Positions 1-8,231 of a DNA stretch of 64,000 nt are shown one piece after another. The position numbers and the translations under genes were made by a program. The stretch is from DATHTC01 sp035456465 (GTDB lineage Bacteria > Actinomycetota > Thermoleophilia > Gaiellales > Gaiellaceae), in the NCBI GenBank assembly GCA_035456465.1, contig DATIDD010000077.1:78279-142278 (forward strand), in the 5' to 3' direction. The notes beneath the pieces are model-generated. The model had not been told where the DNA came from. It worked only from the letters and a program-made list of their open reading frames with translations, and made no database searches. The first letter of the stretch is position 1; every line of letters begins with the position of its first letter.

Positions 1-171
1 AGGATGTTCAGATTCAGGGGCCGCATTCCTGAAGTACCTCGATCATGACCGCACGCGGATGCCTGCCGTATCCCCCGAAGTGGTGAGCCGCGCCCAACCC
101 CGTTCGTTCGGTCAGTCGCGCACCTCCCTGCGGACGGTGAACGCCGAGCCCCGGCGCGATTGAATCCCGGC

Positions 172-387
172 ATGGGAGTGGACGTGAAGCGGCTGACCGC
201 GCCGCCGGATCCGCGGGCCGCCGAGGAGGAGCTCGTCGTGAGCTGGCGATTCGAGGTGCTGTTCCGCGCCGGCTACACGCGCAACCAGGCGCTCAGGCTC
301 GCCCGCCACGGCGCCGACCTGCACCTCGCGGCGAGGCTCCTCGAGCAGGGCTGCCCGGTCGAGACGGCCCTGGAGATCCTGCTGTGA
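172..387 (+). CDS. Small conserved-type protein, paralogue of the one at 9491-9712
   Basis: This encodes 71 residues from the ATG at 172; an in-frame TTG at 160 would add four. I do not recognise the family. The second half has the pattern W-R-x3-L-x-R-x-G-[YF], then an alternating Ala/Arg helix, D-x-H-L, a second helix with Leu-Leu, G-C-P, and a final A-L-x-I. The same order occurs in the 73-residue protein at 9491-9712, so the two are paralogues with a short helical domain. There is no signal peptide or membrane segment. Its stop overlaps the GTG of the next gene (GTGA), so the two are probably translationally coupled. No clear ribosome site is visible. Confidence 0.6.
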   Translation: MGVDVKRLTAPPDPRAAEEELVVSWRFEVLFRAGYTRNQALRLARHGADLHLAARLLEQGCPVETALEILL

Positions 388-689
388 ACGGGGCGGCGAC
401 CTTCGCGCTCGCCGTCGCCGTCGGGGCCGCGGTGCTCGCGCTGTGGCTCGACGCCAGGTTCCCGGCGCTGGCGCCGGAGGGACTCCCGCGCCGGCTGCTC
501 GCGCTCGGCGTGGGCTGCGTCGTGATGCAGGGCGCGCCGACGCTCTTCGCCGGCGTCCTCGGCACCGGGCTCCAGCCGACACTGCGCTCGCTCGCGGCGC
601 TCGGCGTCCTGCTGCCGGCCCTGACGATCGGGTTCCTCACCGCAGTCTGGCTGCTGCGCTCGCTCCAGGGCCTCGGCGCGATGCGCTGA
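384..689 (+). CDS. Small three-helix membrane protein
   Basis: This encodes 101 residues with about three hydrophobic segments (roughly residues 3-22, 38-62 and 70-93) separated by short Arg-containing loops, consistent with an integral inner-membrane protein. It starts at a GTG overlapping the stop of the upstream small protein, so the pair is likely one transcriptional unit. I see no catalytic motif and do not recognise the family. Function is unknown; a role as membrane partner of the upstream small domain protein is inferred only from coupling. Confidence 0.55.
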   Translation: MNGAATFALAVAVGAAVLALWLDARFPALAPEGLPRRLLALGVGCVVMQGAPTLFAGVLGTGLQPTLRSLAALGVLLPALTIGFLTAVWLLRSLQGLGAMR

Positions 690-696
690 CTGCGGG

Positions 697-1548
697 CTAC
701 CCCGCCGCGGCCGTAGGGATCCCGGAACGACCGTCGAGCGCCTCGCACGAGCGGGCGGCGCAGCGGTTCGCGAATGCGAGCGCGTCGCGCAGCGTGTCGG
801 CGTCGGGCGCCGCGTCGCCGACGAGCCGCGCGAGCAGGGCGCCGTGGAACACGTCGCCGGCGCCGAGCGTGCTCACGACGTCGACGGCGAAGCCGGGCGC
901 CTCGATCACCTCGCCGGCGGCGGTGTAGGCGACGCTTCCCTCCGCGCCGCGCGTGACGACGACGAGCGCGGCGCCGGCGTCGAGCGCGCCGGCAGGGCTG
1001 CCGAACCGCTCGCGCAGCGCCGACTCGGTCGGCGCGTACAGCGCGACGTCCCGCAGGTCGAGCCCCTCGATCGGGATGCCGCCGTCGACCGACAGCCGGA
1101 CCCGTCCGCGCAGCCCGCCGACTGCCGCGTAGCCCGTCTGGTCGACGTGCACCCACGACGCGCCGAGACACAGCTCCTGTGCGCGGGGGCCGAGCTCGAG
1201 AGGGGGGAGGCCGGTGCCGAGGAAGGCGGCGATCGCGCGTGTCCCGCCGCCGACGAGGATCGCGCTCTGCGGCGACCGCGCTCCGGGGACGACGGCGAGC
1301 TCGCCGATCTCGACGCCTTCCCGCTCGAGCCCGTCCGCGATCGCTCGACCGGCATCGTCGTCGCCGACGCTGCCGACGAACGCGGTGCGGACGCCGAGGC
1401 GGGCGAGCGTCACCGCCGCGGTGGCCGCGGGGCCGCCTCCCGTCACCACGACGTCGGAGGCGAACACGAGCTCGTCGGCGGCGGGGTGCCGCGGGACCGC
1501 CGCGATCGTGTCCAGCGTGGCGAGCCCGACGCAGACGACGGCCGTCAT
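697..1548 (-). CDS. PfkB-family carbohydrate kinase
   Basis: This encodes a 283-residue ribokinase/PfkB-type sugar kinase, which would phosphorylate a sugar or nucleoside hydroxyl with ATP in the cytosol. The N-terminal strand with CVGLATLD and a Gly-Gly-Gly-Pro-Ala substrate loop near residue 40 fit the family. The C-terminal anion-hole motif T-L-G-A-G-D-V-F (about residues 230-237) supplies the catalytic Asp. Length is slightly short for the family (about 300). The ATG at 1548 gives the natural N-terminus; a TACGGT hexamer lies 9 nt upstream with no ribosome site, so the mRNA is nearly leaderless. It is divergent from the dioxygenase gene. Substrate cannot be told from sequence. Confidence 0.85.
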   Translation of the reverse strand: MTAVVCVGLATLDTIAAVPRHPAADELVFASDVVVTGGGPAATAAVTLARLGVRTAFVGSVGDDDAGRAIADGLEREGVEIGELAVVPGARSPQSAILVGGGTRAIAAFLGTGLPPLELGPRAQELCLGASWVHVDQTGYAAVGGLRGRVRLSVDGGIPIEGLDLRDVALYAPTESALRERFGSPAGALDAGAALVVVTRGAEGSVAYTAAGEVIEAPGFAVDVVSTLGAGDVFHGALLARLVGDAAPDADTLRDALAFANRCAARSCEALDGRSGIPTAAAG

Positions 1549-1648
1549 CGCCCGCAGACCGTATCCCCCGCACGCCCGCCGGCGCGTCTCAGGCGCTTCC
1601 AAGGAACGATCGGCAAGCTGTTCGCGTCCCAGGCGGCGGAGGCGAGGC

Positions 1649-2296
1649 ATGCACGACGACATCGACGAATCGGAGGCCCGCGAGCCCGAGCTCTCGCGGC
1701 GGCGGCTGCTCGAGCTCGGGCTCGCGCTGCCGCCGCTCGCCGCCCTCGCGGGCGGGATGGACGCGCTCCTGGCCGAGGCCGACGCGGCGCCGTTCCTGAC
1801 CGCCACGCCCGCGATCGCGGACGCCGACGAGCCGACGCCGGCGCTCACCGAGGGCCCGTACTTCACGCCGAGCTCGCCGCGGCGCCAGTCGATCGTCCCG
1901 GCCGGGGCCGCGGGCACGCGCCTGACGCTGACCGGCCGCGTGCTGACGACGACCGGCAGGCCGGTTGCCCGCGCGCTCGTCGACTTCTGGCAGGCGGACG
2001 CGCGCGGCGTCTACGACAACGTCGGCTACCGGTTCCGCGGCCACCAGCTCACGGACGCCCGCGGCCGCTACCGGCTCCTCACCGTCGTCCCCGGCCTCTA
2101 CCCCGGCCGGACGAGGCACATCCACGTGAAGGTGCAGGCCCCGCGGCGGCAGGTGCTGACGACGCAGCTGTTCTTCCCCGGCGTGGCCGCGAACCGCAGC
2201 GACGACATCTTCACTCCCGAATGCGTCGTCCGCGGGTGGCGCGTCCAGGGCGGCCGCCGGCTGGCGCGCTTCGACTTCGTGCTCGACCTCGGCTGA
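1649..2296 (+). CDS. Tat-exported intradiol ring-cleavage dioxygenase family protein
   Basis: This encodes 215 residues. An N-terminal S-R-R-R-L-L followed by a Leu/Ala-rich stretch (about 17-35) is a twin-arginine export signal. The mature part has T-E-G-P-Y-F (about 67-72), Asp-Phe-Trp-Gln (112-115), G-V-Y-D (120-123) and a G-L-Y-P...H-I-H block with His157 and His159. These are the usual non-haem Fe(III) ligands of intradiol dioxygenases (two Tyr, two His), enzymes that split catechol-type rings between the hydroxyls. A GGAGGCGAGG ribosome site precedes the ATG. Small Tat-exported members are common in actinobacteria but their substrates are mostly unknown. No other aromatic-degradation gene is adjacent. 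Confidence 0.85.
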   Translation: MHDDIDESEAREPELSRRRLLELGLALPPLAALAGGMDALLAEADAAPFLTATPAIADADEPTPALTEGPYFTPSSPRRQSIVPAGAAGTRLTLTGRVLTTTGRPVARALVDFWQADARGVYDNVGYRFRGHQLTDARGRYRLLTVVPGLYPGRTRHIHVKVQAPRRQVLTTQLFFPGVAANRSDDIFTPECVVRGWRVQGGRRLARFDFVLDLG

Positions 2297-2426
2297 GCCG
2301 CGGCCGGCGGCCGGCCGTACGAGCCGGGGCGGTTCACCCGCCCGGTAGACGCCGGTCGCTCCCACTGCGGCGCTCGCGTCCCGACGGCACGCTGGATGTT
2401 CGACCACGGAGAGAAGCGGAGGCCGC

Positions 2427-2744
2427 ATGGACTTGCACATCACCCGGCTCGACGCGCGCCGGCGGGCGCTCGGGCGGCTGCGTGCGATCGCTGCGAGGCC
2501 GCCGCGTGGACCGGGGTCACCGCCGGCAGGTCGCCCGCCTCGCTACAAGCAGGCGCTCCTGACCTGGGCCGCCGCCTATGCCGTCATCACGGTGGTGCTC
2601 GCCGCGACCGGCCCGGCGATGGCCTCCTGGCCGCTCGCCCTCCGGACGCTCGTCCTGAGCGCCGTCATGGTCACCGCGCTGACGTGGCTGATCATGCCGG
2701 TGCTGACGCGGCTCTTCCGCGGCTGGCTGAGCCCCGGCGGCTGA
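2427..2744 (+). CDS. Two-helix membrane protein resembling the C-terminal part of COG3224-type monooxygenase proteins
   Basis: This encodes 105 residues. A basic N-terminus (many Arg, about 11-40) precedes Y-K-Q-A-L-L-T-W, a membrane helix (about 45-65), a P-L-x-L-R-T-L-V-L-S segment, and a second helix ending M-P-V-L-T-R-L-F-R-G-W-L. From memory, this block resembles the membrane tail of larger 'antibiotic biosynthesis monooxygenase' (ABM, COG3224) proteins. Here the soluble ferredoxin-like ABM domain is missing, so it is either a stand-alone form of the tail or a truncated gene. AGCGGAGG lies 5 nt before the ATG, so it is probably expressed. Confidence 0.6.
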   Translation: MDLHITRLDARRRALGRLRAIAARPPRGPGSPPAGRPPRYKQALLTWAAAYAVITVVLAATGPAMASWPLALRTLVLSAVMVTALTWLIMPVLTRLFRGWLSPGG

Positions 2745-2800
2745 GCAGGCGCCGCGCGGGGGACCGGTCCCGTCGGCGGTACCGTCGTAGACTCGGGGCG

Positions 2801-4213
2801 ATGGAGCCCTGGCTTGCAGAGCTGCATCGATCGGACGACCGACTGCTCTCGCTGATCGAGTCGTCGCCGCTGGCGCTCATGGAGGTCGACCTCGCGCGGC
2901 GCGTGATTCGCTGGAACCGGGCCGCCGAGCGGCTCTTCGGCTGGACGCGTGAGGAGGTGCTCGGGCGACCGGAGACGCCGATCGTGCCGCCGTCGAGGCT
3001 GGCCGAGCACGAGGAGCTCATGGCGCGGGTCCGGGGCGGCGAGTCGGTCACCGGCTCCCGAACCGTCCTCCGCCGCAGGGACGGAACGCTCTTCGAGGCG
3101 ACGATGGCCGCTGCGCCCGTTCAGGACGCGACGGGCCTCGTGGTGAGCCACGTCGTCCTCTTCGGCGACGTCTCCGATGGGAAGGAGCAGGAGGAGCGGC
3201 TGCAGGCGCTCATCGACTCCTCGCCGCTCGCGCTCGTGGAATTCGGCCTGGACACGCGCGTACGGCTATGGAACCCCGCCGCCGAGCGCATCTTCGGCTG
3301 GTCGCGCGAGGAGATGCTCGGCCGGGGTGGCCTTCCCATGGCTCCGCCCTCGAAGCGTGTCGAGAGCGAGGAGCTGTTCCAGCGGGTTCGCGCGGGGGAA
3401 TCGCTGAACGACTACGAGACCGTGCGTCTGCGCAAGGACGGAACGCTCGTCGACGTCTCGATCGCGGCCGCACCGGTCAGAGACGGGTTCGGCCGCGTCA
3501 TCGGGAACATGGTCGCGTACGCCGACATCACCGAGCGCCGGGCGCAAGCCGCCGAGGTGCATCGCCTGAACGCCGAGCTCCACGCCCGGCTCGAGGAGCT
3601 CGCCGCGTCGCGAGCGCGGATCGTCACCGCCGGTGACGTGGAGCGGCGCCGGCTCGAGCGCAATCTCCACGACGGCGCGCAGCAGCGCCTGGTCACGCTC
3701 TCGTTGTCGTTGCGGATCGCGTCGGCGAAGCTCGATTCCGATCCCCCGGCCGCGCGCGCCGCCCTCGCGGGGGCCGGCGCCGAGCTCGCCCTCGCGCTCG
3801 ACGAGCTGCGCGAGCTCGCCCGCGGCCTCCACCCGGCGGTGCTGAGCGATCGCGGCCTGCGCGCCGCCGTCGAGGTGCTCGCGGCCCGAGTGCCCGTCCC
3901 GGTGGAGATCGCGGACCTGCCGGACGAGCGGCTGCCGGAGCCGGTCGAGGCGGGGGCGTACTACCTGATCGCCGAAGCGCTGACGAACGTCACGAGGTAC
4001 GCCCAGGCATCCACCGTGCGCGTCCGGGCCGTCGCGAGCGATGCGAGTCTGGCCGTCGAGGTGTCGGACGACGGGGTCGGCGGCGCCGACCCGGCCGCCG
4101 GATCCGGGCTCCGGGGCCTCGCGGATCGCGTCGAGGTGCTGGGCGGGTCGCTCGAAGTCGACAGCCCCGCCGGCGGCGGGACGTCTCTCCGGGCCGAGAT
4201 CCCGATCAGGTAG
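2801..4213 (+). CDS. PAS-PAS sensor histidine kinase (NarL/DesK-type, HisKA_3)
   Basis: This encodes 470 residues with no membrane helices, so it is a cytosolic sensor. There are two PAS domains in tandem (about 15-130 and 135-255), each with W-N-x-A-A-E-R-[LI]-F-G-W and a PAC-like region, so they look internally duplicated. A short coiled coil follows, then a HisKA_3 dimerisation domain with R-R-L-E-R-N-L-H-D-G-A-Q-Q (phospho-acceptor His290), then a HATPase domain with the N box (E-A-L-T-N) and G boxes (D-D-G-V-G-G; G-S-G-L-R-G-L). It should autophosphorylate and pass phosphate to a NarL-type response regulator; none is adjacent (orphan). TAGACT lies 7 nt before the ATG, predicting a leaderless mRNA. 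Its stop overlaps the convergent nitrilase gene by 8 bp. Confidence 0.9.
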   Translation: MEPWLAELHRSDDRLLSLIESSPLALMEVDLARRVIRWNRAAERLFGWTREEVLGRPETPIVPPSRLAEHEELMARVRGGESVTGSRTVLRRRDGTLFEATMAAAPVQDATGLVVSHVVLFGDVSDGKEQEERLQALIDSSPLALVEFGLDTRVRLWNPAAERIFGWSREEMLGRGGLPMAPPSKRVESEELFQRVRAGESLNDYETVRLRKDGTLVDVSIAAAPVRDGFGRVIGNMVAYADITERRAQAAEVHRLNAELHARLEELAASRARIVTAGDVERRRLERNLHDGAQQRLVTLSLSLRIASAKLDSDPPAARAALAGAGAELALALDELRELARGLHPAVLSDRGLRAAVEVLAARVPVPVEIADLPDERLPEPVEAGAYYLIAEALTNVTRYAQASTVRVRAVASDASLAVEVSDDGVGGADPAAGSGLRGLADRVEVLGGSLEVDSPAGGGTSLRAEIPIR

Positions 4214-5192
4214 GGACGATCGACGCAGGCACGCCGCGCTCCGGCGGGCCGACGAGATCCAGCTCCACGACGGCGGGCCGCGGCGCCGTGTCGACGGCCA
4301 GGCGGAAGACGTCGGGGCGGTTGTAGTGACCCACCGGATCGAAGAAGCGACGCCCCGTCCGCACGAGGTCCAGGTCGAGCTGGGCGCTGACGATGCGCTC
4401 CGTCTCGCGCACCGGCCCCTCGATCACCGCGCCCGTCGGGTCGACGACGACCGTGTTGCCGGGCATGAGCCAACCGCCGTCCCGCTCGCGGTCCTCGGGC
4501 GGGTAGAGCGCCTCGGGGCGCGGGATCGAGGCCGGGATCTGGTCCGCGTGGATGCACGGGTTGACGCCGATCACGAACATCCGCCCCTCGCGTGCCAGGT
4601 GGCGCATCGTCGCCACCCAGGCGTCGCCCGTCGCGAGCGTCGGCGCGACCCAGACCTCCACGCCCTGCGCATACAGGTGGAAGCGCGCGAGCGGCATGTA
4701 GTTCTCCCAGCAGATCAGCCCGCCGAGGCCGCCGAACGGCGTCGCGATCGTTCGTAGGGTGGATCCGTCGCCCATGCCCCAGACGGTCCGCTCCGACCCG
4801 GTCGGCATCAGCTTGCGGTGGATGTTCGCGAGCATCCCGTCCGGGGCGAAGTACAGGAGCGTGTTGTAGATCGTCCCGCCGTCGCGCTCGTCGACGCCGA
4901 TGACGAGCCAGACACCCGCTTCGCGGGCGATGTCACCGAGTCTCGCCGTCGCCGGGCTTCCCACGACGACCGCCTGGTCGGCGAGCAACCCGTACCACTC
5001 CTCGTCGCCGTCCCAGATTCGCGCGGTGTCGATCCACACCGGCGGCCCCGGGACGAACGCCTCGGGGAAGACGACGAGCTCGGCGCCGCCGGCCGCGGCG
5101 TCACGGGTGAGATCGGCCACGCGGGCCAGCGTGCTCTCCTGGTCCATCAGGACCGGAGCCGCCTGCACCGCCGCGACGCGAAGCACGGTCAT
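4206..5192 (-). CDS. Nitrilase/cyanide hydratase-type carbon-nitrogen hydrolase
   Basis: This encodes 328 residues of the CN-hydrolase superfamily. The catalytic triad is visible: Glu44 in F-P-E-A-F, Lys126 in H-R-K-L-M-P-T and Cys160 in G-L-I-C-W-E-N-Y. Cys followed by Trp-Glu-Asn is the pattern of true nitrilases (nitrile to acid plus ammonia, or to amide) rather than of amidases. Length fits the branch (310-360). The ATG at 5192 lies just past the end of the flavoprotein gene (stop at 5195), so the two form an operon divergent from the HxlR gene. Joint action on a nitrogenous or aromatic compound is plausible but is inferred. Confidence 0.88.
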   Translation of the reverse strand: MTVLRVAAVQAAPVLMDQESTLARVADLTRDAAAGGAELVVFPEAFVPGPPVWIDTARIWDGDEEWYGLLADQAVVVGSPATARLGDIAREAGVWLVIGVDERDGGTIYNTLLYFAPDGMLANIHRKLMPTGSERTVWGMGDGSTLRTIATPFGGLGGLICWENYMPLARFHLYAQGVEVWVAPTLATGDAWVATMRHLAREGRMFVIGVNPCIHADQIPASIPRPEALYPPEDRERDGGWLMPGNTVVVDPTGAVIEGPVRETERIVSAQLDLDLVRTGRRFFDPVGHYNRPDVFRLAVDTAPRPAVVELDLVGPPERGVPASIVPT

Positions 5193-5194
5193 CG

Positions 5195-6631
5195 TCAGCG
5201 GCCCTCCGCGTGATCGCCGGCGGTCTGGACGAGCCGCGGCGGGATGTTCTGGTTGAACCTGAAGACGTTGTCGGGGTCGTGGCGGCGCTTCAGCTCCTGC
5301 AGGCGTGCGAAGCGAGCGTCGCCGTAGGCCGCCCGCACCCGCTCCTCGCCCTCGTCCCCGAGGAAGTTGACGTAGACGCCGCCGGCCGAGTACGGCAGGA
5401 AGGAGTCGTACAGCTGCCGGGTGTGGGCGATGTGCCGCTCCGACTCGGCCTTGTCGGCCCAGCGCGTGTTGATGTTGAGCACGAACGGTGCCTACCGGAA
5501 ACCGGCCGCGGTCTTGTCCTCGCCCACCCGGGCGACCGCGCCGCCCAAGGCGGCGAACTTGAAGTCCGAGAGCGGCGAGCTGTGGGCGAGGGCGTACCCG
5601 GCAGCTTCCTCGATGCACTCGTCCGGCAGGCCCGAGAGGTACTCCGCCTTCCAGTAGTTGTGGAAGCCGGGCGTCCAGGAGGCATCGAACATCGACTGGA
5701 ACGCGGTGTAGGGCCGCACTGCCAGCGCGTCGCCGACGGGCGAGCCGAGCTCCCGCAGCGGCGCCAGCACCGGCTCGCCCTCCTCGGGCGGGCCGACGTA
5801 GCAGCAGGCGATCGCGGCGATGGGCCGGCCGTGAACCGACTCCGGCAGGAACGGGGCCGGCGGCGCGGTGCGCAGGATCGCGATCGCCATCACCTCGTCG
5901 GGCGCCTCGGACATGAAGCCTCGGAAGCGGCGCAGGACCTCGACGGCGTCCTCCGCGGGCCACGCGATCAATCCGCTGAGGACCTCCGGGCCGACGGGGT
6001 GCAACCGATAGCTGAGGGAGGTGACCACGCCGAAGTTGCCCCCGCCCCCTCGCAGCCCCCAGAAGAGATCGGGGTTCTCGTCGACGGATGCGCGCATCAG
6101 CCGGCCGTCGGCCGTGACGAGCTCGGCGCCGGTCAGGTTGTCGGCGGCGAGACCGTGTTTTCGCTGCAGCCAGCCGATGCCGCCGCCGAGCGTCAGGCCG
6201 GCGATCCCCGTGCTCGAGACGATCCCCAGCGTCGTCGCGAGCCCGAAGGCCTGCGTCTCGCGGTCGAACGCGGCGCCGACGGCACCACCTTCGGCCGTGG
6301 CCGTCCGGGTGTCCGCATCGACGCGCACCGCCTGCATCGGGGAGAGGTCGACCAGGAGGCCGCCGTCACAGGATCCGAACCCGGCGACACTGTGGCCCCC
6401 GCCGCGCACCGCGACCGGCAGCTCGGCCGCCCGCGCGAAGCGCAGCGCCTCGACGACGTCCGCCGTCCCGGCACACCGCGCGACCAGTGCCGGGTGCCGA
6501 TCGACCGACGCGTTCCAGACCATGCGCGCGTCGTCGTAGCGTTGATCGCCGGGTGTGATCAGCTCGCCTCGCAGCCGGCCGGCGAGACGTTGGGTCGCCG
6601 CAGGTTTGAGGTCCCGTTGCGCCGTGGCCAT
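5195..6631 (-). pseudogene. FAD-linked (BBE-type) oxidoreductase interrupted by an in-frame amber codon
   Basis: The reading frame from the ATG at 6631 encodes a PCMH-type FAD-binding domain (R-G-G-G-H near residue 80 carries the usual flavin-binding His; then the G-G-G-I-G-W-L-Q-R-K-H-G-L-A motif). A TAG at 5492-5494 stops it. Three codons further, in the same frame, the expected BBE C-terminus resumes (V-L-N-I-N-T-R-W, later N-V-F-R-F-N-Q-N-I-P-P). The full frame would be about 478 residues, normal for the family. The Cys that forms the second flavin bond in bicovalent members is Ala here. GGAGGGG lies 6 nt before the ATG. This is a single nonsense change, so it is either a recent pseudogene, a sequence error, or (less likely) readthrough. 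Confidence 0.8.
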
Positions 6632-6683
6632 CGAATCCCCTCCGTCGTCGAGTGTGCCGAGCTTCCCAGGGCTGGAGCGGCCC

Positions 6684-6754
6684 GTCCAGTTCACGATCTG
6701 GACCCACTCGGTTCACGATGTGAACTTGACCGCTTCCCCATCCCGGCCTACCGT
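6684..6754 (+). promoter_or_regulatory. HxlR gene promoter with tandem palindromic operators
   Basis: Two inverted repeats lie between the divergent flavoprotein and HxlR genes. Site 1 (6684-6703) has GTCCAG/CTGGAC arms; 8 of 10 base pairs match. Site 2 (6711-6725) is a perfect GTTCAC-GAT-GTGAAC palindrome. Both contain GTTCACGAT (6689 and 6711), 22 bp apart, about two helical turns. Site 2 abuts a -35 TTGACC (6726-6731), followed by a 17-nt spacer and a -10 TACCGT (6749-6754), 6 nt before the GTG at 6761. A dimeric winged-helix regulator bound here would block its own promoter and could control the flavoprotein-nitrilase operon. Confidence 0.7.
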
Positions 6755-6760
6755 CGACCG

Positions 6761-7462
6761 GTGCGCGGTTACGGCCAGTTCTGCCCCATCGCCAAGGCGA
6801 GCGAGGTGCTGGCGGAGCGCTGGACGCCCCTCGTCGTCCGGGAGCTGCTCTGCGGAAGCCATCGCTTCAGCGAGCTGCAGCGCGGCGTCCCCCTGATGTC
6901 GCGCAGCCTGCTCGCCAAGCGCATGCGCGAGCTCGAACGGGCGGGCGTCGTCGAGCGTCGCCCAGGGCCCGACGGGCGTCGTTCCGAGTACCACCTGACC
7001 GCGGCGGGGGAGGAGCTCCGACCGATCATCATGGGCCTCGGCACCTGGGGGCAGCGCTGGGCGCGCAGCGAGCTGTCGCGTGACGAGCTCGACCCACGGC
7101 TGCTGATGTGGGACCTCCAGCGGAACATCGAGACCGAGGCGCTGCCGGCGCACCGCGTCGTCGTGCGCTTCAGGTTCACCGACGTTCGCCCCACCCTGCC
7201 CCGCGTGACCTGGCTGATCCTCGACCGCGACGACGTCGACGTCTGCTACCGCGACCCCGGCTTCGAGGTCGATCTCGTGGTCTCCGGTCGGCTTCGCGCC
7301 CTGATCGGCGTGTGGCTCGGCGACTCCTCGATGTCCGGCGTCATCGGCGCCGACGAGCTGCGGATCGAGGGGTCGCGCAGCCTCGCCCGGGCATTTCCTC
7401 GCTGGCTGCGCCGGAGCGCGTTCGCGACCGTCGAGCGGCCGCGCGCCGCGATCGACGGCTGA
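6761..7462 (+). CDS. HxlR-family (winged helix) transcriptional regulator with C-terminal extension
   Basis: This encodes 233 residues from GTG. The HxlR DNA-binding domain is complete (about 1-100): Y-G-Q-F-C-P-I-A-K-A near residue 4, then E-R-W-T-P-L-V-V-R-E-L-L, H-R-F-S-E-L, and L-L-A-K-R-M-R-E-L. The extra half (about 110-233) fits an SCP2-like/ligand-binding extension seen in longer HxlR proteins. There is no ribosome site; a strong -35/-10 pair ends 6 nt before the GTG, so the mRNA is leaderless. Palindromes overlapping the promoter suggest autoregulation and control of the divergent flavoprotein-nitrilase operon. Cys8 sits where redox- or aldehyde-sensing HxlR proteins carry their sensing Cys. 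Confidence 0.88.
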   Translation: MRGYGQFCPIAKASEVLAERWTPLVVRELLCGSHRFSELQRGVPLMSRSLLAKRMRELERAGVVERRPGPDGRRSEYHLTAAGEELRPIIMGLGTWGQRWARSELSRDELDPRLLMWDLQRNIETEALPAHRVVVRFRFTDVRPTLPRVTWLILDRDDVDVCYRDPGFEVDLVVSGRLRALIGVWLGDSSMSGVIGADELRIEGSRSLARAFPRWLRRSAFATVERPRAAIDG

Positions 7463-7549
7463 CGACGAAGCCCGCCACCGTGGGCGAACGCAACGAGGAC
7501 GGTGGGTGCGCTCGTCCGATGTGTGGCCTCCTGAGCGCGCTTCTCGATG

Positions 7550-7622
7550 TGGGCCGTGTTGGACTCGAACCAACGACCTTGGGATTAAAAGTCCCCTGCT
7601 CTACCAGCTGAGCTAACGGCCC
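7550..7622 (-). tRNA. tRNA-Lys (anticodon TTT)
   Basis: This is a full 73-nt cloverleaf on the minus strand. The acceptor stem is GGGCCGT/ACGGCCC with discriminator A; it has a D-arm, an anticodon loop CTTTTAA giving UUU, and a T-arm with GTTCGAATC. CCA is not encoded. The promoter of the divergent gene at 7641 begins 5 nt beyond its 5' end. Confidence 0.96.
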
Positions 7623-7640
7623 CGTCGTAGTGTAGGAGCC

Positions 7641-7856
7641 GTGGTCGCCGATTCTGCCCGCGTCGGGCTGCTCCGCTGGCTCCGCCGGCAGCTCCGCGAG
7701 CCGCTCGCCGTCCGCGAGCACCTCGAGGCGGCGGTGGAGCGCGACGACCCCGCGGAGGTGCGGCGCCTGCTCGCGGGCTGGGAGTTCTCGGAGGGCCAGC
7801 GCCGATACGTCGAGTCGCTGCTCGACGCCTGGGAACGGAGCCGCGCGGCCCCGTAG
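7641..7856 (+). CDS. Small helical protein of unknown function
   Basis: This encodes 71 residues from GTG: an amphipathic, Arg/Leu/Glu-rich protein, probably two or three helices (R-W-L-R-R-Q-L-R near residue 12; A-V-E-R-D-D-P-A-E-V-R-R-L-L near 31-44). There is no signal peptide or membrane segment and I do not recognise it. TAGTGT (7628-7633) lies 7 nt before the GTG with no ribosome site, so it should be a leaderless message. That promoter, and the drop in coding pattern at its ends, are the main support for its being real. Confidence 0.55.
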   Translation: MVADSARVGLLRWLRRQLREPLAVREHLEAAVERDDPAEVRRLLAGWEFSEGQRRYVESLLDAWERSRAAP

Positions 7857-7914
7857 CCGCGCCCGATCGACGCGATCCTCAAGTCCGCCCACGAACCCGC
7901 CGATAAGGGCGTCG

Positions 7915-8166
7915 ATGTCTGCGGCCCCGATCGAGTACGACGCCCTGACGGCGCTCGACCTGCACTGCGACGCGGCGCGGTTCGAGGAGCTCAGCGAGGA
8001 CGAGGCGGTCTGGCTGCTGACGGCGCGCTTCCGTGGGCTGACCCGCTACGGCTGGGACTGGCGCACGGCCGCGTTGCTCGCGGTGATGCCCGAGCTCCCC
8101 GTGTACGCCGCCGCCTGGCCCGACACGGCCGGCGTCGCGGGCGAGCACCGCACGATCCTCCAGTAA
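7915..8166 (+). CDS. Small hypothetical protein
   Basis: This encodes 83 residues, rich in Asp, Glu, Trp and aromatic residues (E-L-S-E-D-E-A-V-W-L-L; Y-G-W-D-W-R-T-A-A). It looks soluble and acidic. No domain is recognised and there is no export signal. The ATG at 7915 is preceded by GATAAG at a 7-nt distance, a weak leaderless-type -10, and by no ribosome site. Position between two other small genes gives no functional hint. Confidence 0.5.
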   Translation: MSAAPIEYDALTALDLHCDAARFEELSEDEAVWLLTARFRGLTRYGWDWRTAALLAVMPELPVYAAAWPDTAGVAGEHRTILQ

Positions 8167-8231
8167 CCCTCGACGGCGTTTCCCCGTTGTCCGGGTGCAC
8201 GCACGACGTACCCCGACGATACGGAGGCTCT

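Noticed and set aside
1..171. A gene or partial gene at the left edge
   Set aside because: No frame in these bases has coding character or a clear end, so nothing is called.
5210..6760. Long plus-strand open frame running into the HxlR gene
   Set aside because: It is antisense to the flavoprotein and rich in Arg/Asp/Gly; the HxlR domain starts only at 6761, where the promoter ends.
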